From the NCBI GenBank assembly GCA_022827625.1, contig JAJEIE010000027.1:1-64000 (forward strand): 64,000 nucleotides of DNA, in the 5' to 3' direction. Below the pieces are notes generated by a model that worked only from the letters and a program-made list of their open reading frames with translations, was not told the DNA's origin and did not search any database. Positions within the stretch are counted from its first letter, which is position 1; each line of letters starts with the position of its first letter. The position numbers were made by a program, and so were the translations under genes. Source of the DNA: Candidatus Poribacteria bacterium (GTDB lineage Bacteria > Poribacteria > WGA-4E > WGA-3G). Shown piece by piece: positions 50,753 through 56,428 of this stretch.

Positions 50753-51638
50753 AAGTTTCGTTCTTCTCTTCCGGGATTTGTGGTATCGTTTCCATTCTTG
50801 CGTTGGCAATCTTTTTGAGCTGCCACGGATCAAATATCTGAATGCGTCGAAACCTTTTTTCGAGGATTCTGTGGTGTTTGAACTGGTTGAGGAGTGTTTC
50901 CGTTTTTTCAACGGAACTGCCGATGCGTCGCGCCAATTTCTTTGTTGAGAGTTTGCGTAGCGTGCACTGCGCTCCACGTCCTGTCAGGGTCTGATTGTAT
51001 TCGGGTGCATCGGCGTAATTGTGTAGCAGGAGCGCGAGCCGTGATGCTGGACTCCGAAAGGCGATGTTTAGAAGCGGGTTGGAAGCTTGGAAAATTGGAA
51101 GCTTGGGAAGCCTATCCTTCCGCCCCTTGATCTTTCTGGTCAAGTCGATCCCTCCCTCCTTCCATCCAAGTCCGCCCGGTTTCCTTCTGATAAAATTTCT
51201 AACGGTTTTCCATCTGTGTATGTACTGCTGGATACGGTGTCTGAAGGTCGTGTGTGATGGCATCGCCAGATGTGGCTTTTGTTTCAGGAAGAACTGGAAA
51301 TTCTTTACCTTGACAACCCCGACAACGGCTTCTGTAAGTGTCTCAGCGATGAGAGTGCGGTGTGTTTTGTCTTCTTCCCATTGGACTGCCCCGAAGATTT
51401 CGCCGGGTTCGAGAAGTTCTAAAGTTACGGGATCCCCTTCAGACGGTGTTTCGTATATCTTGACGCGTCCTTTTTTGAGTAGATAAACGCCTTCAGCGCA
51501 GAGTGGCTCCCCGTTTTTCAGCGATTTAAAGGTTGTAATCTTTGCGAGCGCGTTTGCATCTGCCTCGGTGAGGTCTTGGAAGATGTCTATCTGTTTAACG
51601 GACCAGAACCTTTCTGGGATTTTTTGTTGTGTTACCAT
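50703..51638 (-). CDS. Crp/Fnr-like regulator with an in-frame repeat-derived linker
   Basis: This 311-residue protein has an N-terminal cyclic-nucleotide-binding-like domain (about 10-125; DIFQDLTEADANALAKI, CAEGVYLLKKGRVKIYETP, LELLEPGEIFGAV) and a C-terminal winged helix (about 195-285) with LRKLSTKKLARRIGSSVEKTETLLNQFKHHRILEK. It is likely a transcription regulator, possibly responding to cAMP from the nearby cyclase, which is inference. The linker (about residues 153-190) contains KPGGLGWKEGGIDL...FQASN, whose DNA (51065-51180) is of the intergenic GGAAG-repeat type. The tail is low-complexity acidic. ATG 51638 has no clear Shine-Dalgarno. Confidence 0.78.
   Translation of the reverse strand: MVTQQKIPERFWSVKQIDIFQDLTEADANALAKITTFKSLKNGEPLCAEGVYLLKKGRVKIYETPSEGDPVTLELLEPGEIFGAVQWEEDKTHRTLIAETLTEAVVGVVKVKNFQFFLKQKPHLAMPSHTTFRHRIQQYIHRWKTVRNFIRRKPGGLGWKEGGIDLTRKIKGRKDRLPKLPIFQASNPLLNIAFRSPASRLALLLHNYADAPEYNQTLTGRGAQCTLRKLSTKKLARRIGSSVEKTETLLNQFKHHRILEKRFRRIQIFDPWQLKKIANARMETIPQIPEEKNETYEQNEPLFAARPADGR
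51065..51180 (-). repeat. Intergenic-type repeat inside the Crp-like gene
   Basis: Plus-strand TTGGAAGCTTGG occurs twice in 28 bp (51077-51106), followed by CTTCC-rich sequence, matching the style of the palindrome at 49251-49331. It sits between the two domains of the regulator and keeps the reading frame. Confidence 0.6.
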
Positions 51639-51786
51639 ACGACAATCGTCCCGAGCGTGTCATCTTTTAGTATGATGGACTGTGTTGGTTGTTCGTTAGA
51701 ATTTTTTGGTTTCTATGCCCTTAATTATAGCAGTGTATCGGCAATAAAGCAAACGAAATGTGATTGGTGAGTGGGTGTTGGTGTTT

Positions 51787-51810
51787 AGCGGTCAGCAGTC
51801 AGCGGTCAGT
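51787..51810. repeat. TCAGCAGTCAGC-type short-period repeat
   Basis: GCGGTCAGCAGTCAGCGGTC, followed by two TTATGGGTT-type units (51818-51844). This 244-bp gap upstream of the Crp-like gene holds no gene. Confidence 0.6.
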
Positions 51811-51882
51811 TAAGAGGGTTATGGGTTTTGAGTTATGGGTTGTAAGTGTCAAAGGAAGATAGGACAGACTGTTTCTTCGGTT

Positions 51883-52365
51883 TTACTGTTCGTCTATTTG
51901 ATGGGGGACAAAATGTTCCGGGCGATTTGTTGTTGACATTCGCAACAAATCAGGTTTCTGCGGTAATTGGGCAAACCACCATTCATCAATTTCGGCTTGT
52001 GTAGGGTTGGATCCACATTCATCAAGCAAACGTGCATAATTTTTTATAGCAACCAGACTTCTCTCTTTCGCACATCTCCATTGACCCGTTTCTGAGGTTA
52101 TTCCCATCAACTCGTACCGCATTGTTGGTCTATCGGTACCGCGCCAATGATTATTCCAACTTCCAACTTTATGTTCATCAAGATCAACGGTCAAATGCGG
52201 AAATTTCATATCAGGGGATTTGCTGAAGAAAAGGATATATTCTGAACCGACGTTAAGGCGATCTCCAGACTCAAATTGGGCTTGAACACTTTTGACACCA
52301 CGTCGGACACTAATTACGTTTCTAAAATTTCTCTCTGTAAAAATTTCATCCATTAGCATTTTCAC
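51883..52365 (-). pseudogene. Fragment of a type III (Mod-like) DNA methyltransferase
   Basis: About 160 codons from a GTG at 52365 encode LMDEIFTERNFRNVISVRR and WRGTDRPTMRYELMGITSETGQWRCAKERS, which match the segment after the catalytic motif in site-specific adenine DNA methyltransferases. The DPPY catalytic motif and the SAM-binding FxGxG motif are both missing, and there is an in-frame TGA only five codons before the GTG. It is therefore a truncated remnant rather than a working enzyme. The neighbouring frameshifted hicA suggests an eroded defence region. Confidence 0.7.
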
Positions 52366-52409
52366 TCGAAGGGCGAATCAAACTTTATCGGTATTTTCCC
52401 TTCCCTGAT

Positions 52410-52596
52410 TTACAGACGTGGGATTTCTAATTCTTTACAGATTTCCTTGGCAAGGTCATTGGAGATTTCGGTGTGTCTCGGCACCGCGGCACGGGTGCCC
52501 CGTTCAAAATTGCCCCACCACGAGTGTTTTCTACCTTCTCGAACGAGGTTGCATCCATTTTTTTTTAAGATGCCTGATCAACCGCCTACGTTTCAT
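52410..52596 (-). pseudogene. hicA: HicA-like toxin gene with a +1 frameshift in an A9 tract (hicBA module 2)
   Basis: Minus-strand ATG 52596 (overlapping the hicB TGA as ATGA) opens MKRRRLIRHLKK. It then meets nine A (plus-strand T run 52558-52566) and goes out of frame to an early stop. If one A is removed, the frame continues through NGCNLVREGRKHSWWGNFER and RAAVPRHTEISNDLAKEI to a stop at 52412-52410, a complete HicA of 61 residues. The His after GRK matches the catalytic position of HicA. It is either an inactivated toxin, a phase-variable or slippage-decoded one, or a base-call error in the homopolymer. Confidence 0.75.
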
Positions 52597-53018
52597 ATAG
52601 CGATACTTACTTCCTCAAACCCGCTTTCAGTTTGACGCGACGCTCCTTGGATGCCGAATTCTGAGATGTCAGAAGCTTTTATCTCTTCAACCTCACTTTC
52701 AGTTCGGCGAGACGCTTTCGGCGTGTCAAATTCTAATGCTTCACGAAGCGTGATCTGTAGCGTATCTAACAATTCATTTCTCGTTCTTTCTTGGCACGTA
52801 ACGCCTCGGACTTCCAATATCCACCCAATCCACCATCCCTCGCTCTTTCGGATAAGAGCCGTATAGGTTTGCGTTGCCTCTTTAGGCGTAAATTCACGAG
52901 GCGTTTTTTGGAGAACGCTGAATTCAACCTCAAGCTCCTGTCCTTCGGGCAGATCAATCCTAGCCAATGGTTCAATTACGCCGTTTCTGTATGTTGCTTT
53001 TATCTTTTTTGTTTTCAT
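52593..53018 (-). CDS. hicB: HicB-like antitoxin fused to an N-terminal DUF104-type domain (hicBA module 2)
   Basis: This 141-residue protein starts at ATG 53018 behind GGAGG. Residues 1 to about 30 (IKATYRNGVIEPLARIDLPEGQELEVEF) match the DUF104/AF2212-like antitoxin family. Residues about 48-95 (TALIRKSEGWWIGWILEVRGVTCQERTRNELLDTLQITLREALE) are a HicB/UPF0150 domain. The last about 45 residues hold two near-repeats (ASRRTESEVEEI and ASRQTESGFEEV), perhaps from a short duplication. The TGA overlaps the ATG of the broken hicA. Two antitoxin families in one polypeptide is unusual. Confidence 0.82.
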   Translation of the reverse strand: MKTKKIKATYRNGVIEPLARIDLPEGQELEVEFSVLQKTPREFTPKEATQTYTALIRKSEGWWIGWILEVRGVTCQERTRNELLDTLQITLREALEFDTPKASRRTESEVEEIKASDISEFGIQGASRQTESGFEEVSIAI

Positions 53019-53065
53019 TATCTTTAGCCTCCATCCTTATCTCCTTAGATTCACTTTCAATCCAC

Positions 53066-53077
53066 TGTGAGCTCACA
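53066..53077. promoter_or_regulatory. Palindrome upstream of hicB, possible operator
   Basis: TGTGAGCTCACA is a perfect 12-bp palindrome. Its place 48 nt before the hicB ATG suits an autoregulatory operator of the toxin-antitoxin pair, but this HicB has no recognisable DNA-binding domain. Confidence 0.35.
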
Positions 53078-53412
53078 ATTGTGTTGATTTGTTGTTCACG
53101 GCTGCTATCAGTCGCATCGGGATTGTTCTTAAATTATACTCGCTAACAATCCGCTTGTCAATCTCATAATTAGGGACGGATGTATAAAGTTTTTGACACT
53201 AAATCCTTAACCGTTACCACCAATCGCAAAATTTCACAGTAACCTTCACGGGAGCCCTCCACAAAACCTCTATAAACCCAGTCACCACCTATGCTAACAC
53301 CCTATCACAAAATTTCACAAATTCCCATTTAACTGTGAAAACTGTGAAATTATGTGCTGCCACAACTACATATAGGGCTATTTAGTTTTCGGTTTTTTGT
53401 CGGATAAGAATC

Positions 53413-53441
53413 GGGATTTGGAAATCCCTCCTACAGAAGAA
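53413..53441. repeat. Short hairpin unit with TCCTACAGAAGAA tail
   Basis: GGGATTT-GG-AAATCCC followed by TCCTACAGAAGAA. It has the same architecture as the unit at 35884-35911. Confidence 0.75.
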
Positions 53442-53506
53442 AATCGAGATTCAAGGTTCTGTCTTACAAGGAAACTGAATGACTTAAAACTGGTTGGATG
53501 CACCTT

Positions 53507-53552
53507 GATAAACAGTGTTGACAAGTGTTAATATATAGTCAACGTGTTTATC
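53507..53552. promoter_or_regulatory. Inverted repeat upstream of the ThuA-like exported protein
   Basis: GATAAACA-G-TGTTGAC (53507-53522) and GTCAACG-TGTTTATC (53538-53552) are near-perfect arms around a 15-nt AT-rich loop, 40 nt before ATG 53592. It may be a protein-binding operator or a leader hairpin. Confidence 0.55.
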
Positions 53553-53591
53553 AACTCAGTACAAACTTCTAAACTAAAGGAGCAGAAGACG

Positions 53592-54449
53592 ATGAAATAT
53601 TTGCTAACACCTTATTGCGCGTGCCTAATTCTTCTCGTTTTGGTGTTTGCGGTCGTGCCGGTGTATTCGGTGGACGTAACTGTTGGATTGCTCGCCGGTA
53701 GTAATAAACTCGGTGAGGTAGAGGAGGCGGCTTACGCGTGGGCGGAGGAGCACTTCAAAACGACAACGCTTCTCGTAGATAAAAGCGGTAAATTCAAAAA
53801 CGCCGGTGGCACGGCATTACAACCAGAGGAATTTGCTGTGCTATGGCTCTTCTATACGGAAACGGATACATTACCAGAACCGATCCTCGCTGGCGCAACC
53901 ACGAAAGCGATCCATGGTTATGTAGAGGCAGGCGGAGGTCTGTTTCTCTCGGCATTAGCACTTCGTTATGTCGTTGAACTCGGGGTCGAAGATGGCGGCG
54001 ATCCGCGGGTCTTTATGCCGCTCGGCAAAGATCCACCAGAAATTGGCGTGATACCGACTGCTGATGGCAAAAAACATCCGGTTTTTGAGGGATTTGATAC
54101 CAGTGGGCCAATCTTTCTTACCAGCATGGCGCAAGCTGGGTTTACCTCGGATTTCCATAACTTCGGTGGGGGTCCGGCGGGTACAATCCTCGCAACGAAA
54201 ACACGGGGTGGGGGTGCGGGTGCTGGAGAGCGTCCATTCGTTGAATACGAGATCGGAGACGGTCTAATCATCACGCTTGGACATCACAATGGCGTTTATA
54301 CGGATACAAAATCGGAAGAAGGCGATAACCTGCAGAGACTCACCGAGAATGTGTTGAATTACCTCGCAGAAAACTCAGCATTTCTTGCTGTGGATCCTAA
54401 CGGTAAGTTGGCAACGACGTGGGGGAACCTAAAGGCATTGTCAAAATAG
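53592..54449 (+). CDS. Exported ThuA/GATase-like protein with C-terminal TTWG tag
   Basis: This 285-residue protein starts at ATG 53592 (AAAGGAGC at 53575-53582; an in-frame GTG at 53544 lacks a site). A signal peptide (about 1-26, ending PVYS) precedes a class I glutamine amidotransferase-like or ThuA-type fold: AVLWLFYTETD, IHGYVEAGGGLFLSALALRYVVELGVEDGG, HPVFEGFDTSGPIFLTSMAQ, VEYEIGDGLIITLGHHNGVY and LTENVLNYLAEN. No catalytic Cys is obvious, so it is likely a binding or structural member. The end VDPNGKLATTWGNLKALSK is the tag shared with two LamG proteins in the window. Confidence 0.8.
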   Translation: MKYLLTPYCACLILLVLVFAVVPVYSVDVTVGLLAGSNKLGEVEEAAYAWAEEHFKTTTLLVDKSGKFKNAGGTALQPEEFAVLWLFYTETDTLPEPILAGATTKAIHGYVEAGGGLFLSALALRYVVELGVEDGGDPRVFMPLGKDPPEIGVIPTADGKKHPVFEGFDTSGPIFLTSMAQAGFTSDFHNFGGGPAGTILATKTRGGGAGAGERPFVEYEIGDGLIITLGHHNGVYTDTKSEEGDNLQRLTENVLNYLAENSAFLAVDPNGKLATTWGNLKALSK

Positions 54450-54468
54450 GTGGGTTTCTGGTTTTATA

Positions 54469-55185
54469 TCACGCCCAGAAGCGGTGATAAAAGAGGGTTG
54501 TGAGTATTTTGTAGCCTGCTTTGAGGGTGCCGATGAGAGTACCGGTGATTTTGGAGGTGCCGATGCGTTTTCGGTAACGGACGGGGACCTCGCACACAGG
54601 GATGGACTGTTTCGCGGCTTTGAGTTGCATCTCTACTGTCCATCCGAAGGTTTTGTCTTGCATGTTCAGGGACAGGAGTTGGGGGTATCGGATCGCTCGG
54701 AAGGGACCTAAATCTGTATAACGTACGCCGAAGAAACGGTGTATTAAGAGACACGCAAGCCAGTTGCCGAATCGCGCTTGGGGTAATAAAGCGTCTCGTG
54801 CGTTGTCTGCCTTCCTTGCGCCGATGACGAGGGCGGCGCTGCCTTCAAAGATAGGGTGAAGCAGCCTCGGCATATCTGTGGGATAGTCGCTATAGTCGCC
54901 ATCGAGAAAAACAACGATGTCTGGGGTTGTTTCCGCAAGTGCCGTGATACCCGCCAAACAGGCGTACCCGTAGCCTCTCCGCCTTTCGTTCACGACGCGT
55001 GTGCCGTTCTGCGCAGCGACTGCAGCCGTGTTATCCGTAGAGCCGTTGTCAACGACGATAATCTCTTGGACGATTCCACCGGTGTGTCCGTCAGGTAAGC
55101 AGACGGTTTTGGGTATATCGGCGATAACTTTGGCGATGGCGTTTTCTTCGTTAAGTGCTGGAATAACGACAGAAATCGTTTGCAT
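54469..55185 (-). CDS. Family 2 glycosyltransferase (dolichyl-phosphate-like)
   Basis: This 238-residue GT2-family enzyme has the opening ISVVIPALNEENAIAKVI, EIIVVDNGSTDNTAAVA, GYGYACLAGI and the metal-binding VVFLDGDYSDYP (DxD-like). The C-terminal VEMQLKAAKQSIPVCEVPVRYRKRIGTSKI is typical of the DPM1/GtrB-like subgroup that transfers a sugar to a polyprenyl phosphate. It lacks the two C-terminal transmembrane helices of GtrB. It is 5 nt downstream of the MoxR ATPase gene, so the pair is cotranscribed. Confidence 0.9.
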   Translation of the reverse strand: MQTISVVIPALNEENAIAKVIADIPKTVCLPDGHTGGIVQEIIVVDNGSTDNTAAVAAQNGTRVVNERRRGYGYACLAGITALAETTPDIVVFLDGDYSDYPTDMPRLLHPIFEGSAALVIGARKADNARDALLPQARFGNWLACLLIHRFFGVRYTDLGPFRAIRYPQLLSLNMQDKTFGWTVEMQLKAAKQSIPVCEVPVRYRKRIGTSKITGTLIGTLKAGYKILTTLFYHRFWA

Positions 55186-55190
55186 GCCAC

Positions 55191-56198
55191 CTACAACCTC
55201 GCGGCGGGTTCCTGCACTGTGTCAATCAGCCGTTGGACGACGGTATCGGAATCGACCCCCTCTGCCTCGGCGTGGAAGTTGGTTAAAATCCGATGCCGTA
55301 ACACTGCCGGTGCGACGGATTTAACGTCTTCACAAGAGGCGTTGTATCTACCGCGTAGAATCGCTCGGGCTTTCGCACCTAAGATGAGATACTGACCGGC
55401 GCGGGGACCTGCACCCCAACGTATCCATTCTTTGATGAAATCGGGGGCGTCTTCCATTTTTGGACGCGTTGCGCGTGCGATTTTCACGGCGTATTGAACA
55501 ACGTTGTCGGCGGCGGGTACGCGCCTGACAATATTATGCAGTGCTACGATCGTGTGTCCAGAAAGTGTTGTTTCAAGTTCAGGGATCTCCGCCCCAGTTG
55601 TTGTTGAAACGATGTCTGTCTCCTCGGCTTCTGTCGGATAGTCTATGACGATTTTGAACATGAACCGATCCAACTGTGCCTCGGGGAGTGGGTAGGTCCC
55701 TTCTTGCTCGATTGGATTTTGTGTGGCAAGCACGAAGAAGGGGCGTTCCAATTCAAATTCGTTGCCACCGGCGGTGACGTGATATTCCTGCATCGCTTCT
55801 AAGAGGGCGGCTTGTGTTTTCGGGGGTGTCCTGTTAATCTCATCGGCGAGGAGGATGTTGGCGAAGATGGGTCCCTGAATAAACCGGATGGTGCGGTGCC
55901 CTGTCGTCCGGTCTTCTTCGAGGACATCGGTGCCGGTAATGTCAGCAGGCATCAGATCTGGCGTGAATTGGATTCGCTTGAATTTGAGATTCAGGATTTG
56001 TGCCAAAGTCCGAATCATGAGCGTTTTGGCGAGACCTGGCACGCCTTCTAATAGACAATGCCCCCCGGCAAAAAGTGCCATCAACATCTGATTAATGACT
56101 TCCTCTTGCCCGACGATAATCTTTTTCAGTTGTGCCAAAATGAGTTCTTGGCTTTTCATCAACTCTTCTATGGCTTGAACTTCTTCTGTTGCTGGCAT
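55191..56198 (-). CDS. MoxR-family AAA+ ATPase
   Basis: This 335-residue ATPase has Walker [11 protein letters not shown], Walker [23 protein letters not shown], sensor [25 protein letters not shown] (MoxR signature) and the C-terminal lid. ATG 56198 is used; an in-frame TTG at 56249 would add 17 residues, and the nearest AGGAGG is 14 nt away. MoxR ATPases usually pair with von Willebrand-type (VWA) proteins to mature metal enzymes. No VWA gene follows here, and the downstream partner is a glycosyltransferase. Confidence 0.92.
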   Translation of the reverse strand: MPATEEVQAIEELMKSQELILAQLKKIIVGQEEVINQMLMALFAGGHCLLEGVPGLAKTLMIRTLAQILNLKFKRIQFTPDLMPADITGTDVLEEDRTTGHRTIRFIQGPIFANILLADEINRTPPKTQAALLEAMQEYHVTAGGNEFELERPFFVLATQNPIEQEGTYPLPEAQLDRFMFKIVIDYPTEAEETDIVSTTTGAEIPELETTLSGHTIVALHNIVRRVPAADNVVQYAVKIARATRPKMEDAPDFIKEWIRWGAGPRAGQYLILGAKARAILRGRYNASCEDVKSVAPAVLRHRILTNFHAEAEGVDSDTVVQRLIDTVQEPAARL

Positions 56199-56395
56199 CT
56201 TTTTAGTTATGTCCTCCTGGGCTGCCCTCCAAATGTAAAGCAAAGACAAATTCCTCGCTAATCACTCGGAATTTCATTTCGGGCAGGTTTTTGGTCAATT
56301 TCAACTGGGATTGGGATCTGGACAGTAAATCTTCACAATAAGCAGATTACATCTCAAAGACATGAATACTGTCAATCAACCCACCCGCAATCAAT

Positions 56396-56428
56396 AACTG
56401 ACTGCTGATAGCCGACTGCTGACGGCTA
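56396..56428. repeat. TCAGCAGTCGGC-type short-period repeat at a stop codon
   Basis: On the minus strand the large gene's stop TAG (56428-56426) is the start of a TAGCCGTCAGCAGTCGGC-type tract that continues to about 56396. As with family R1, a repeat edge supplies a stop codon. Confidence 0.6.

Larger units (their letters stand above)
53019..53591. other. Intergenic region with palindromes and TTTCACA motifs
   Basis: This 573-bp gap has no gene. It holds a perfect palindrome TGTGAGCTCACA (53066-53077) 48 nt upstream of hicB, a possible antitoxin operator. It also has two AATTTCACA boxes (53230-53238 and 53311-53319), an inverted TGTGAAATT (53343-53351), a short hairpin with TCCTACAGAAGAA tail (53413-53441) and a long inverted repeat (53507-53552). 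Confidence 0.6.

Noticed and set aside
53066-53077. TGTGAGCTCACA as a CRP binding site
   Set aside because: The half-sites TGTGA/TCACA are separated by 2 bp instead of 6, so the geometry is wrong for CRP; kept only as a possible hicB operator.
53518-53539. TTGACA and TATAGT as a promoter for the gene at 53592
   Set aside because: The spacer would be only 10 bp; both hexamers are part of the inverted repeat instead.
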